Assembly: GCF_040182365.1 (NCBI RefSeq)
Contig: NZ_CP144460.1
Coordinates: forward strand, 248,001-312,000
Length of the DNA: 64,000 bases
Direction: 5' to 3'
Source: Xanthomonas sp. 10-10
Lineage (GTDB): Bacteria; Pseudomonadota; Gammaproteobacteria; Xanthomonadales; Xanthomonadaceae
The position numbers were made by a program, and so were the translations under genes. Below the pieces are notes generated by a model. That model was not told where the DNA came from and did not search any database. It saw only the letters and a list, made by a program, of their open reading frames with translations. This document shows, piece by piece, positions 42,601-51,987 of this stretch. Each line of letters starts with the position of its first letter. Position 1 is the stretch's first letter.

Positions 42601-45600
42601 CCATGGCGATGCGGTCCGGCGAGCCGCCGGCGGCATCGACCACGCGTGCGCCCGTCACCGGGCCGCTGCTCCCTACGCCACCGACGCTGCCGGCACCACT
42701 TTGTCCTGCGGCCTGCGTTGCCGCAGCCAGCGCACGGTCGGCGGCATTGGTGGCCACGCCCCCCGGGCCAGCAATGCCACCCATGCCGGTGCCGGTCGGC
42801 GCTGCCTGCGACCCACGGATGTTGAGGTTGGCCACCGCGGCGCCATCGCGCACGTTGGGTGCGTCGCGCCCCTGATTGAGGTTGCTCAGGTCGCCGACAT
42901 CGATGCTCAGCGTGCCGCCGCTGGTGATGGCACTGCCGATCTGACCGATCTGTTCGGAGATCGCTGGATTGCTCCAGCTGCGGGTCGTGCCGTTGTACGC
43001 AGTGGTGACGTTGCTGAAGCTGTGGGTGCGGAACAGCGTGTAGGCCAGGTTGGTCACGTCGGCGTTCTGAGTGAGCCCGGCGATCGACAGATCGCCGCCT
43101 GCGGCAATGCGGGCGTATTCATTACGCAAGCTATCGGTACCGATGCGCATCGTGCCGCCGGCATGGATGACCGCTTCTGGCCCCGCGCCGGGTTGCAGCA
43201 CGTCTTCGACCACCGTGCGCGTCGCCATGCGATAACGCTCGTTGTCGCTGAGCCTGCCGCCGCCGGTGCCCTGGGGGTTCATCAGGATGTGGTCGGGATC
43301 GGTGTAGGCGAACTGTGCCCACAGCTGCACGCAATTGGTGGTGCAGGTGCCGTAGGCGTTTGAATAGCGCAAGGTATCGCTGTTGTAGCGGAATGCCGGT
43401 GAGCCGGGCTGAATCTGCGACAGCTCGCGGAAGGGGTCGTCCGCGCCCGCTGACACCTGGTCCGGATTGACCTGATTGTCCTGCCTGCCAGTGTAATAAA
43501 TGGTCAGCGTGCCCGATTGAGGATCCATGCGCGATCGCTCGCCGGTGGCCTGATACATGCCGCCGCGCGCGAAGAAGTAGGCGCTGGTCTGCGGCGTGAC
43601 GCGGATGACCGCGCGGCGCACCTGATAGCCATCCGGGGTGATGTAGGGGGTGTCTTCCAGGATGTCTTGCGGGTTGAGGTAGTACACCTCGGACGCGGCA
43701 TAGTTGCTCGTCGAGCGGATGTTGGAGGTGTCGTTCTCGCCATTGTTGCGCCAGGTCGGCTGATCCAGGCGCACCGGGGCCAGCGTGGTGGTGGTCTGGG
43801 TGACCACCACATTCTGGCGGATGTTGTTGATGGTGGTGGCTTGCAGATCGAGATCGCCGGCCACCTCGATGGTGGAGCCGAGATTGTCGACCCGACGTGC
43901 GGTGCCGGTGGCGAGGCGATTGCTATCCAGCGCGCCGCCGATGGCGGCATTGCCATCGCTGTAGATCAGGCCGCGATCGGTATTGGTCAGTTGACCGACA
44001 CCCAGGTCCAGGCGCTCGCGTGCGGCCACGGTGGCCACACGGGTGACACCGGCAATGGTCTCGGCACGGTTTTGCAAGGTACCTGCGGCGATCGCGACGT
44101 GGTCGCCATAGACGCGTCCGGTGCCGACGTTGTCCAGCGTTGCCGCTTGCAGATGGGTAACCGCGCCGTCGATCAAGCCGCGGTTGACCAGCTGACCGCC
44201 GGTGGCGATGTGGGTGATGCCCTGGCCGGTGATCTGCCCGTTGACGGCGTTGTCCACATTGCGCGCGGTCAGGTCCAGGTTGCCGGCGCGCAGGGTGCCC
44301 TGGTTGGAAAGGTCGCCATCGGTCTGAATGGTCAGGGTGCCGTTGGCGACCATCTCCCCCGTATTGGTCAACCCCTCACGCAGGCTGAGGGTGAGATTGC
44401 TCTGCGACTGCAGTTGCCCGTCGCCGCTGAGGTTGCGCGCGGTCACGCTCTGGTTGCCGTCCGACCGCAGCAGGCCGGCGCTGTTGGCGACGGCATCGGC
44501 CCGCATGTCCAGACTGCCGCCAGAGGAAATCTGGCCGCCTGCATTGTTGAGCGATGACGTCAGTTGCAGGTTGCCTGCCGCGTCGGTGATGACCTGCCCT
44601 TGGCGGTTGTCCAGCGATTGCGCCTGCAGCTGCAACTGCCTGGCTTGCAGACCCAGTGCGCCACTGCTGCGCGTATTGCGGTTATCGACGGTGGACGCAT
44701 TCAAGGTCAGCACGCTGCCTGCAGCGACCAGGCCCGATTGGTTGTCGAGCGCACCGTTCAAGCCAAGGTCGACGTTCTGCCCGGCCTGCAGTCGGCCACC
44801 GACGTTATTCATGGTGGTGCCGGTGAGCGCGAAATTGCCCGCGGCGCTCAAGGCGCCGGCGGCGCTGTTATCGACGCTGGTCACCGTCAGGCGCGCATCG
44901 CCTTGCGCAAACACCGCGCCACCGCGGTTATCCAATGCACCGCCATCCACTTGCAGGCGGCCGCTGGCGAGAATGCCGCCATTGGCGCCGGAGCCGGTAT
45001 TGGTAATCGTTTGGCCATTGGTCTGCAGCAACAAGGTTGCCTGCGACTGCAGGCGACCCCCGGCGTTGTTGAGCGCGCCGCTGCGGATATCCAGCGTGCC
45101 GACCTGGCTGCCGATGGTGCCGCCGGCGTTGTCCAGCAGTTGCGCCCGCGTGTCGACCAGCGCGCTGCCGCCAATGATGTTGCCTGCGCGATTGGAAAGA
45201 CCGGCCGATTCCAGGCGCAGTGCGTTGGTCGCCTGGATGGCTCCGCCGTTGTTGCCGATTGCGTTAGCGGTAACGAGCGTGAGGTCGGTGCCGGCGATGA
45301 CGTTGCCGGCCGCGTTGTCGAGGGTGGCGGCTTCCAGAACGAGTTGGGCTGCACTGGACACCACGCCCTGTGCGCGATTGTCGAGCAGTCCATCCACGTC
45401 CACCTGCAACATGCCGCCGGCCGCGTGCAAGGTACCGGCCTGGTTGTCGATGCTTGCCGCGGTGACGCGCCCGTCACCGGCCAGCAGGATCTTGCCCCGC
45501 TGGTTGTGCAAGGCCTGGGCAATGCTCAGCGTGGACTGCCCCGTAGCTGCGGCCTGCAGCGTCCCTTGGGTATTGATGAGCGTCTGTGCACCAAGCGCCA

Positions 45601-48600
45601 GCACACCGTTGCCGCCGATCGTGCCGCCGGTGTTGTCCAGCGTGTTGCCAATGCTCAGCCGCAGCTGTTGGTCACCGCTTGCCGACAGTTGGCCGCCTGC
45701 GGTGGTGAGGTTGCCGGTGTCCACCGCAATGGTGCGAGCAGAGGTGGTGGCATTGCGTAGATCGGTGCTCTGGCCGGTCACGTGCAAGGTGCCGTTGCTG
45801 ATCAGCTTGCCGGCGTTACCGGCAAGTGTCTGTGCGTCGATCTGCAGCTGGCCGCTGCCTGCGTGCTGGATCGTGCCTTGTGTGTTGTCCAGCAGATCGC
45901 TGGTGAGCGACAAATCGCCATTGCCTGCAACGGTGCCGCCGGCATTGTTCAATGTATCGGCGTGGAGGGCGCTCGCAGTGCTGCCACTGGCGACAATGCG
46001 TCCGCCGCGGTTGTCCAGGGTCTGCGCCTGCAGCTGCACGCTGTCTGCGCCGATGGTTGCGTCACGGTGATCGATCGCGGTTGCCGCCACCGACAACGCG
46101 CCGCCGGTCACGATGGTGCCCTTGCTGCCGTCCAGCCGTGTGACGGCGATCTCCAGGCTGCCGCTGCCGGAGTGGCTGAGCGTTCCGTCCTGATTGATCA
46201 GCTGATTTGCACCAATGTGCAGAGCATTGCCATTGCTGGCAATGCGGCCGTTCGCGTTGTCCAGTTGCCCGCTGATGTCGAGACGGCCGCTGGCGCTGCC
46301 AGCGGCGACCAGGCTTCCGCCGCGGTTGGACAGGGCCGCGGCCTGCACGGCGAACGCGCCGTTGCCGGCGATCGTGCCGCCATCGTTGTTGAGCGCACCG
46401 GTGAGGGTCAGGCGCAACGTATCGGTACCGGTCGCACTCAGCTGGCCGCCTGCGGTGCTGAGGCTGCCGGCATCGACGACGATGCGCTCGGCCTGGGTGG
46501 TGCTGCCGGCGCCCAGATCGATGTCGCCGCCATCCAGCTGCAGGGCCCCCAGGCTGAGCAATTTGCCGCCTGCGCCCTGGAGTGCGTTGGCCTCAACGTT
46601 CAAGGTGCCGGTACCGGCGTGTTCGATCGCGCCGGCACGGTTATCCAACGTGGACGCGCGCGCGATGAGATCGCCGCTGGCCGCAAGGCGGCCACCCTGG
46701 CTGTTGTCCAGCAGGTTGCTTGCATTGACCTGCAATGCAGCGCCATTGGCTGCAACGACCGTGCCGCCGCGATTGATCACGCTGCCGGCTTGCAGCTGCA
46801 CCGCGCCATTGCCGGAAATGGTTCCGGCGCTGTTGTCCAATGCGCCCCCCACCACCAGCGTGACGGCTTCGCTGCCCGCCGCCAGGAGCGCGCCACGCTG
46901 ATTATCGACAGCGCCTGCGGCGATCGTAATGCCTGCATTGCTGGCGAGATTGCCATCGCGGTTGTCCAGGCCATCGCGCACGGTGAGCCGTAGCGCTTGA
47001 TCGCCCAGCGATGTCACACGACCGCCCGCGGTACTGAGCGCATCCGCATCGATGCCAATCTGCTGGGCGGACGTGATGCCCTGTGCAAGATCGATGCGCC
47101 CACCATTGATTGCCAGCGCACCATTGCTGATCAGGCGTCCTGCGCGACCCTCCAGTGCAGTGGCATCGATGGCCAGCATGCCATTGCCGGCCTGTTGAAT
47201 CTGGCCGCCCGCATTGCCTAGCGTGCCAGCGCGAATGCGTAGATCGCCATTGCCGGCGATGGTGCCGCCATCGCCGTTGTCGAGGCGGTCGCGCACCTGC
47301 AAGGCCGCCTGCTGGTTGCCGGTCGAGAGCAGCGCGCCGCCGCGGTTATCGATGCTGGTCGCTTGCAAGTCCAGCTGTGTGGTACTCACCGTGGCATTGC
47401 GATGATCCACTGCACCTGCGCGCCAGGTGAGCGCACCCGGTGTAGCGATGCTACCGCCGGCACCGGACCAGTCCTGCGCCGACAACGTCAGACCTTGCGT
47501 CCCGGCATGTTCGATGCGGCCCTGCGCATTGACCACTGCTTGCGCGCTGAGTTGCAGCGCTGCGGCATTGCTGGAGAGCACGCCGCCCTGGTTATCCAGC
47601 AGCCCGCGCACCTGCCAGGCTGCCGCTCCACTACCGGCATGGCGCAGCTCACCGCCGCGGTTGCTCAACGACTGTGCATCCAGGCCGAGCGTATTGGCCA
47701 CCGAGAAGCGACCCTGGTCATTGGCCAACGCACCAAGCTGCAGGTCGGCATCGCCGTAGACGGCGAGCGTGCCGGCGCGGTTGCCCAGATCGCCGCGCGC
47801 AGTGAGTGCGGACACGCCGAGCCGCCCGCCGCTGTTGTCCAGCCCATTTGCAACCGACAGCGACACTGTGCCGCCGCCGTTGATACGGCCGCCATCGTTG
47901 TCCATCACGCCGGAGATAGTCACTGCGCCTGCGGCAAGCGGCGCGACGCCGGGTGCCGGCCCGCTGACGGGAGGCGTCGTGCCGCCGCTTCCACCATCAA
48001 AGCCGCCGGTGTTCTGATTGCCGTTGCCGTTGCCGTTGCCGGGCGTTGCGCCGTCGCTTGGCGCGACCGCGGCGATTGCACCGATGCTGCCATTGGCACG
48101 GTTACGCACACTACCGGCATTCAACGCCAGTGCCTGCACGCCGGTCTGCTCGATCGTGCCGTTCTGGTTGCGTAATGCAGCTGCATCGATCTGCAGCCGT
48201 TGCGCATTGAGTACGCCGCCGCTGTTGTCCAGATCGGCCGCTGTAGAGGCGCGCAATTCGCGCGTGGCGCTCAACGTGCCTGCATTGGCGATACCGCCCG
48301 TGGCGGTGATACGGGTGTCCTGGCGCGATTGCAATGCACCGGTGTTTTCCAGCCGGCCGTCCACCGTGACAACCAGTTCGCCGGCCTGTGCGCCGATGTT
48401 GCCGGCATTGCGCACACCGACTCCCTGTTCGTTGCCAACCAGCCAGATCTTGTTGGCAAACATGCCGCCTAGCGCGCCGACGTCCAGTGCGAAGGTCGGT
48501 GCCTGACCGGTAGCGGCTTGTGGCGCGACACGCGTTTGATCGGCGCTGACCACGTTGTTGCCCAGGCTGGCCTGCAACTGATTGGCCCAGATGCCCGCAT

Positions 48601-49330
48601 TGACCTGCAACGAGCGGGTGATCAGATCGGTGTAATCCGCGCCGCTGGTATCCAGGCCGGCGCCGCCTACCTGGATGGCGCCGCCGGTCACGCGGTAGCC
48701 TTCCAGCGCCCCGCCGGAGAGGATGGGCGTGCCGGTGGTCAGCGTCACCCTGCTGGCGTTGAGGAACCCGCCGCCGTCGACCTGGATGCCGGACGGATTG
48801 GCAATGATCACCTCCGCACGGGGTCCGGCGACTTCCACGTACCCGTTGAGCCGGCTCGCTGGCCCGTTGACCTCATTGAGAATCACCCTGGCGCTGCCGG
48901 TGGCAAGCCACGGATTGCCCTGCACCCAGCCGCCTAACTGGGTCTGGGTTTGCCCGCGCGCATTGTTGAGGATGGCGCCTTCGCGGCCGACGTCGAACTG
49001 CGAGTAGCGGTTACGCGAGACGCCCGCTGCCGACGGCGTGGTGATGTTGACCATCGGCACGCCATTGGGAGCGGTCAGCACTGTCGGGCGTTCGCCGCCT
49101 GGCGCAGCTGGATCGGCCACGATACGGCCAGCCGACTGCGCCTGAGCGATGTCGACCATACTCACCAGGCCAAGGGCGCATAACAGCGCAAACTGCAGCG
49201 GCTCCATCGTGCGCCTGTGCACACGCGCGGTAGCGGCACCCTTGCTGCCACCGGGAGCACGTACCAATTCCGATGCCACTTGCCACACGCGCAGGGCGCG
49301 GTTGAAGACCAGGCGATAGATGCGATTCAT
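36695..49330 (-). CDS. cdiA: CdiA/FhaB contact-dependent inhibition exoprotein
   Basis: 4211 residues from ATG 49330. It begins with the extended signal region MNRIYRLVFNRALRVWQVAS and a signal peptide ending in AQA. The two-partner-secretion domain (about 70-190) contains RYSQFDVGREGAILNNARGQ and ANPSGIQVDGGGFLN. Long filamentous haemagglutinin repeats (LDNRGG/LNNAGG type) follow to about residue 1750, then a unique YYLNPQDI...YFFARGG region and FHA-2 type repeats (AGNDL..A, GNVSLTAGG). A pretoxin region contains AVANNWLSREEINAADVLRS in place of VENN. The last ~110 residues (DDLYRDGAKIGAGSTADAVR ...) are the exchangeable toxin. The 3' kilobase is AT-rich. Exported by CdiB to the cell surface, it delivers the toxin into neighbours. 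Confidence 0.92.
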   Translation of the reverse strand: MNRIYRLVFNRALRVWQVASELVRAPGGSKGAATARVHRRTMEPLQFALLCALGLVSMVDIAQAQSAGRIVADPAAPGGERPTVLTAPNGVPMVNITTPSAAGVSRNRYSQFDVGREGAILNNARGQTQTQLGGWVQGNPWLATGSARVILNEVNGPASRLNGYVEVAGPRAEVIIANPSGIQVDGGGFLNASRVTLTTGTPILSGGALEGYRVTGGAIQVGGAGLDTSGADYTDLITRSLQVNAGIWANQLQASLGNNVVSADQTRVAPQAATGQAPTFALDVGALGGMFANKIWLVGNEQGVGVRNAGNIGAQAGELVVTVDGRLENTGALQSRQDTRITATGGIANAGTLSATRELRASTAADLDNSGGVLNAQRLQIDAAALRNQNGTIEQTGVQALALNAGSVRNRANGSIGAIAAVAPSDGATPGNGNGNGNQNTGGFDGGSGGTTPPVSGPAPGVAPLAAGAVTISGVMDNDGGRINGGGTVSLSVANGLDNSGGRLGVSALTARGDLGNRAGTLAVYGDADLQLGALANDQGRFSVANTLGLDAQSLSNRGGELRHAGSGAAAWQVRGLLDNQGGVLSSNAAALQLSAQAVVNAQGRIEHAGTQGLTLSAQDWSGAGGSIATPGALTWRAGAVDHRNATVSTTQLDLQATSIDNRGGALLSTGNQQAALQVRDRLDNGDGGTIAGNGDLRIRAGTLGNAGGQIQQAGNGMLAIDATALEGRAGRLISNGALAINGGRIDLAQGITSAQQIGIDADALSTAGGRVTSLGDQALRLTVRDGLDNRDGNLASNAGITIAAGAVDNQRGALLAAGSEAVTLVVGGALDNSAGTISGNGAVQLQAGSVINRGGTVVAANGAALQVNASNLLDNSQGGRLAASGDLIARASTLDNRAGAIEHAGTGTLNVEANALQGAGGKLLSLGALQLDGGDIDLGAGSTTQAERIVVDAGSLSTAGGQLSATGTDTLRLTLTGALNNDGGTIAGNGAFAVQAAALSNRGGSLVAAGSASGRLDISGQLDNANGRIASNGNALHIGANQLINQDGTLSHSGSGSLEIAVTRLDGSKGTIVTGGALSVAATAIDHRDATIGADSVQLQAQTLDNRGGRIVASGSTASALHADTLNNAGGTVAGNGDLSLTSDLLDNTQGTIQHAGSGQLQIDAQTLAGNAGKLISNGTLHVTGQSTDLRNATTSARTIAVDTGNLTTAGGQLSASGDQQLRLSIGNTLDNTGGTIGGNGVLALGAQTLINTQGTLQAAATGQSTLSIAQALHNQRGKILLAGDGRVTAASIDNQAGTLHAAGGMLQVDVDGLLDNRAQGVVSSAAQLVLEAATLDNAAGNVIAGTDLTLVTANAIGNNGGAIQATNALRLESAGLSNRAGNIIGGSALVDTRAQLLDNAGGTIGSQVGTLDIRSGALNNAGGRLQSQATLLLQTNGQTITNTGSGANGGILASGRLQVDGGALDNRGGAVFAQGDARLTVTSVDNSAAGALSAAGNFALTGTTMNNVGGRLQAGQNVDLGLNGALDNQSGLVAAGSVLTLNASTVDNRNTRSSGALGLQARQLQLQAQSLDNRQGQVITDAAGNLQLTSSLNNAGGQISSGGSLDMRADAVANSAGLLRSDGNQSVTARNLSGDGQLQSQSNLTLSLREGLTNTGEMVANGTLTIQTDGDLSNQGTLRAGNLDLTARNVDNAVNGQITGQGITHIATGGQLVNRGLIDGAVTHLQAATLDNVGTGRVYGDHVAIAAGTLQNRAETIAGVTRVATVAARERLDLGVGQLTNTDRGLIYSDGNAAIGGALDSNRLATGTARRVDNLGSTIEVAGDLDLQATTINNIRQNVVVTQTTTTLAPVRLDQPTWRNNGENDTSNIRSTSNYAASEVYYLNPQDILEDTPYITPDGYQVRRAVIRVTPQTSAYFFARGGMYQATGERSRMDPQSGTLTIYYTGRQDNQVNPDQVSAGADDPFRELSQIQPGSPAFRYNSDTLRYSNAYGTCTTNCVQLWAQFAYTDPDHILMNPQGTGGGRLSDNERYRMATRTVVEDVLQPGAGPEAVIHAGGTMRIGTDSLRNEYARIAAGGDLSIAGLTQNADVTNLAYTLFRTHSFSNVTTAYNGTTRSWSNPAISEQIGQIGSAITSGGTLSIDVGDLSNLNQGRDAPNVRDGAAVANLNIRGSQAAPTGTGMGGIAGPGGVATNAADRALAAATQAAGQSGAGSVGGVGSSGPVTGARVVDAAGGSPDRIAMGTPDTRAPTGSLFTLRPASGTYLVETDPQFTDYRSWLGSDYLLNQMGYSADALQKRLGDGYYEQKLVREQIGQLTGRRFLDGYKSDEAQYQALLDAGATVGKAWNLRPGVALTDAQMAQLTSDIVWLVEQTVTLPDGSTTTALVPQVYLRLRPGDLESGGALLAGANVDVSLTGGLKNTGTIAGRQLVSIDAGRIEHLGGSISGNQVGLRSASDIRIEGASVTAVDALSVQAVGDVTVASTVETLQGGGFHQYSTTQLERVAGLYVTGANGSGVLSVVAGRDVNLQAAQIRNAGTDGLTQLVAGNTLNVGTQTLSHSTNTTANDRNFQRSSETTHAGTTIQGAGNVVLAAGNDLNLTATQVGAGKSMALQAGRDINSVAAVDSSSQERSTVTKSNSLATSSYDESVRGTQLGAGDNIVMQAGRDLTLASTAVASQTGGIALAAGNDIKLLATQEQHDAVVDKETRKKSTFSNEKTTTHDEWHDSLAIGSSLSGKTVNMVAGNDLAVVGSTVLAEDNVRLAAGNNVTIESAQDTSSEAHSVRQKKSGLTGASGGGVASVGYSKSSSDSQESTRTVTQVASSVGSTEGNLVISAGNQLTIAASDIGAGKDVTLAARDIALLARQDTVDHQASQSSKSSGFSVGVTYDPGASYRSARDSTTKNMVDTGSTMSKISRDAEGAAAGTMAAITPVVIQASSHRSNASQTESTSDARVSQIAAGGNLTLLASDGSITSQGTQMSAEGNALLLASKDIVFDVAHNTQSSGNASTGKGWGFNNAAGLPYGNYNQQGTGNGQTDTITGTQLSVGGNASLTTTQGDISLTASNIAAQGDVSIRAAGDLTIQSGQDLLGNANQSTSKGIGTVVISDTERFAGYNKKNHTDDSAQVAQVASNVGSLGGNVSLTAGGAYTQSASNVVAAKNVDITAASIQLLTANTSSSASQQDDDLKIGAFARIKSPLIDLINNVDDARKSDGRLGAMQGMAAAANAYQTAKAVQSGSLLSVEAGVGFATNESSFNSSSQISQGSTITGGGNVRLKTTEGDLHIVQGNLKAGDTLSLDSARDLVLEAGNSSTTEQSKGSNAGFEVGVGASVGAQTGVYAYVQASAGSHKSNVDGSTWQNTQLAGQNIVLKSEGDTTLRGAVVKGDRIDAQVGGDLTIESLQDKLDIQSKESSVGGRVQVSAGTAWDASGYASGAKANGNYLGVVEQSGLFAGNGGYHVTAGNVNLIGGAIASTNAGASELTADALTFTDLKNRMDYSTVSAAISGGIGSTGESAKDADGNPTQPSVGDQFKNIGHNIVNGNYGEADYSSFNPGIPVIQSGSDTSYTRATLTEGTIKIGGKTTTAAATGINTDASTAHEAVAALPDVRKVLGEQQAMAAATGAVMTTAKQIGDDIADAAERKADAIEAKYIEGLDTQDKRDAFNALTADQRREVFTQSNPEYSAASEAKQHWGIGGDYSRALQAVTTVVVGGVSGQSAGQVATNALAPYAAQLIGKTFDPNHGSNPNAVLQLVSHAVLGAVLAEVNGASAGGGALAGAGGELAAKYLTQTLYGDDPRAIDPVTGKFNPNLLPEQDKQMLVALSQAVGAIAGGLAGGSLADAAISANIAKNAVANNWLSREEINAADVLRSACDKAGGNVQACKDGITREVDAIDIAREKEWIAYQSSVAQEMGQDYMAGAGWTREEYKAEQLSRQSTYWTGTTITEDQAIFSGYGPAQELGYLTRSIGNSAVDLAAFFARPGIDVTADLAKSTWNGLLNAGGALRNYSQAPLPGLYMQYGISGSLTMTTEERARLLVATAASLGSEVAMLKVLRMPDAVPDRIKPVEPKKFELAKPDVKRDPWISTWDTDSEAGTPPVVRSNGEADATSGANYRKDLLAGMSKPTVADSNLSSLIDDLYRDGAKIGAGSTADAVRYEMRTGELVGGRSHSQKARDYTRALQRWLKENPKASTADKYSAMKVIEDMQNALKGE

Positions 49331-49352
49331 GTCACTAATCCTTGTGGAATGT

Positions 49353-51065
49353 TCAGTAGCGCCAGGACAGGCTGAAACCGAAGGTGGTGTAGTCGGTCGG
49401 GAAGTTCGCGGGCTTTTCCACTGCAGAACCGACAAAGCCGTCCAGCGACACGTGCTGCCAACCGCCGCGCAGGCCCAGGCTCATGCCGGCCAGATGGTCG
49501 CCGCTCTGAAAGCGCGCGGACTGCCCACCGATGTGCCCGTAATCGGCGCCCAGATACGCTTCGAGCCCGCCGCCGAGCGCCAGGCTGAGGTCATTGCGCA
49601 GCGACCAGCCACGGTCGCCGCTGAGCGTCAACTCGCCATCGAACCCGCGCACGGTAAAGCGCCCACCGATCGCAAAACGGTCCTGTGGTGCCAGTGGGGT
49701 GCGGTTCCACTGCGCGCGCCAGGAGGCGCTGTAGCGCAGGCGTTGCGAACCAAGCTGGAACGGCACCGCCAGTTGGGCATCGGCGACGATCAGCTTCAGG
49801 CGCGAGGTGCCTTCGAGCGGAATCGAAGGATCGAAGGCGTTGGCGAGTTCTTCCGGCGCGCGCAATGCATCGAACGCACCGGTACCGCGCCGATAGGCGA
49901 CGCTCGCGTCCAGGGTGACCTTGCCGAGGAACTGGCGATGATTCAGGCCCAACTCCCAGCCGGCGGTGCGCCGCCGCTGCACTTCGATCTCGGTATCGTC
50001 GATGGCGCTGGTGGACTGCCGCCACCAGCCGCGCCCATATGCCCCGACCTTGATCGTGGCATTGCGAAACAGCAGGCGATCGATGCGCGCTTCGGCATTG
50101 CGACTGCGCCCGCTGTAATCATAGGTTTCGATCGCGCCGGCCACCGCCTGGCTGTAGTCGTATGCGCTGGCGGTGACGCCGAACAGCCAGTAGTCGTAGG
50201 GCACGTCGTAATGCACCGTCCAGCTATCGGTGTCCTTGCCGGCACCGTTGAACACACCCTTGCCGAGGCTGACGTAGAACAACTCGTTGAGGCCCAGCGG
50301 ATTGTCGAGCGACAGCGTACCGTTGGCCTGCAGTTTGCCGGTGGCATCGCTACCGGCATCGTCCAGGCTCAGGTTGGCGCGTACACGTGACCGCTGTTGC
50401 CATGAGATGGCCAGATCGCTCTCTCCAGGGCCGGTTCCCTGGCCCTGGGCAGGGGCGATCTGAATGTCGGCGACCACCGTCGGCACACGCTGGAAGTTTT
50501 CCAGGCCCTGCTCGATGTCGCGCAGGTTCAACAGATCGCCACTGCGTGCAGGCACGGCATTGGCGATCGCGGCGCGTGCGGACGCCGGGTCACTGAAGCG
50601 AGCGACATGCACGCGTCCGGGGACCAGCGACAACGTCAGGGTGCCGCCGGTGAGATCCTGCGGCGCGGCAAGCACACGCGTGGTCACATAGCCGCGTGCG
50701 ATGACCGCGTTCTGCACGCGTTTCATCACCAGGTTGATGCCATCGGTGCCCAGGCAACGGCCTGTGGCGGGATCTTGCCGGGGATCGGCGGCTTTCAGCG
50801 ACCAACGAAATTCATCCGCATCCTGCCCATCGAGCACGATGCGCCCGATCCGGAAGCATGGCGACTCATGGGTGGGAAGCCGCTCCACACCATCGTCCGG
50901 GGTACGTTCCAGGCGCACATCCGGCCGCGCCTCCTGCTGTTCGCGGAGCACACGCTCGCGCTCCTGCTGTCGCAACAATTCCTGCGCGGCGGGATCGGCG
51001 ATCTGTTGCGCAGAAACCTGGGCTGCCGTGCCCGCAAAAAGCGCAATGCACCACGTGGCACGCAT
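49353..51065 (-). CDS. cdiB: CdiB/FhaC-type two-partner secretion transporter
   Basis: 570 residues from ATG 51065, chosen because AAGGAAGGG lies 5 nt before it and a signal peptide (CIALFAGTAAQVSAQ) follows. Then an N-terminal helix region (ELLRQQERERVLREQQEARP), two POTRA-type domains (FRIGRIVLDGQDADEFRWSL; GYVTTRVLAAPQDLTGGTLT) and a 16-strand barrel with RFAIGGRFTVRGFDGELTLS, the family motif that holds the essential Arg, ending FGFSLSWRY. It exports CdiA through the outer membrane. The cdiA start is 22 nt downstream: the B-A-I order of enterobacterial CDI loci. Confidence 0.92.
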   Translation of the reverse strand: MRATWCIALFAGTAAQVSAQQIADPAAQELLRQQERERVLREQQEARPDVRLERTPDDGVERLPTHESPCFRIGRIVLDGQDADEFRWSLKAADPRQDPATGRCLGTDGINLVMKRVQNAVIARGYVTTRVLAAPQDLTGGTLTLSLVPGRVHVARFSDPASARAAIANAVPARSGDLLNLRDIEQGLENFQRVPTVVADIQIAPAQGQGTGPGESDLAISWQQRSRVRANLSLDDAGSDATGKLQANGTLSLDNPLGLNELFYVSLGKGVFNGAGKDTDSWTVHYDVPYDYWLFGVTASAYDYSQAVAGAIETYDYSGRSRNAEARIDRLLFRNATIKVGAYGRGWWRQSTSAIDDTEIEVQRRRTAGWELGLNHRQFLGKVTLDASVAYRRGTGAFDALRAPEELANAFDPSIPLEGTSRLKLIVADAQLAVPFQLGSQRLRYSASWRAQWNRTPLAPQDRFAIGGRFTVRGFDGELTLSGDRGWSLRNDLSLALGGGLEAYLGADYGHIGGQSARFQSGDHLAGMSLGLRGGWQHVSLDGFVGSAVEKPANFPTDYTTFGFSLSWRY

Positions 51066-51987
51066 GCGTGCCCTTCCTTTTGTGCCTGAATCCATGTGCA
51101 GATGACCGCCCGACTCGATAACAACCTACCGACGCTTTCGCGTCGCCCCTAACGATATTTTAATGCAGGCGGAAGAGCTTGCCTGTAGGAAAAATCCTGA
51201 CCTTCTATCGCCGGGCGTTATACGAGCACGATTAATTAATCTGTCGAAATGAAAGATATAGCCTCGTTACGGTGGATCCTTGTTTTCCAGAAATACTGGT
51301 TTGAGGATCCATTTGATTAAGCTATGAAGGCGGTTATTCAAATAAAGCCGCTGGGTCCAGCTGTTTTGCCTTCTGCACGCCAGCGGTCATTTGACGTCCG
51401 GATTGAATCGCTTGAAATTCTGGCTGCGCTGCCCGGAGTGTTTGTTGATCTGCGCTGCGTTTGACGTGATCGGGCCGGATCACGTCGGCCGTGATGGCGC
51501 CCCCACCGCTTTGAATATCTGGCCAGGGTCTGCGGCAAGGCCAGGACGACACCCGCAAGGCATCGACGTGGTTCAAACGCTGTGTTGATGGTGTCGTGCA
51601 CATGACACAACAGGTATGTCCCAAGACATGTCTTGCGCCACGTTCTGTGACTTACCCGACCTCAGCCACTGCTCGCTCTTGCGCCCGCCTTGCTTCACCG
51701 CTGCGCTTGTTTGATTTTCGTCAACTCCACCGACACACGGTATTCGCAACGAAGGTGCTTGACTGCATGGGTCAAGAATCGTTGCGGAGTTGCGCATGAG
51801 TGCAGTCACAGGTAGCAGGGTCGGTCGGGCGTCGATCCGGCAGGGGTCGAGGCGGCTCGGCGTGATCCAGGCGGATATTGGATCGGCGCTACATCGGTAC
51901 GGCGCTGCAACGCGGCGGCACGGCGGGTGCGGCATGGCTTCCATCGTCACGGTGCGTTCGCGCGCCGCTGTCTGCTGAGGGGGCGCC
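51066..51987. other. Intergenic region between cdiB and glgE
   Basis: About 920 bp separating the divergent cdiB and glgE. The cdiB-proximal 250 bp is AT-rich (GATTAATTAATC near 51230) and should hold its promoter. CCGGGCGTTATACG at 51211-51224 resembles the attC-scrap GGGCGTTATGCC at 31548. Short frames here (for example minus 51334-51624) have no SD or family. No gene is supported. Confidence 0.5.

Noticed and set aside
51334..51624. 96-codon minus-strand frame between cdiB and glgE
   Set aside because: No SD, no family and atypical composition; several overlapping frames of similar length occur in the same stretch.
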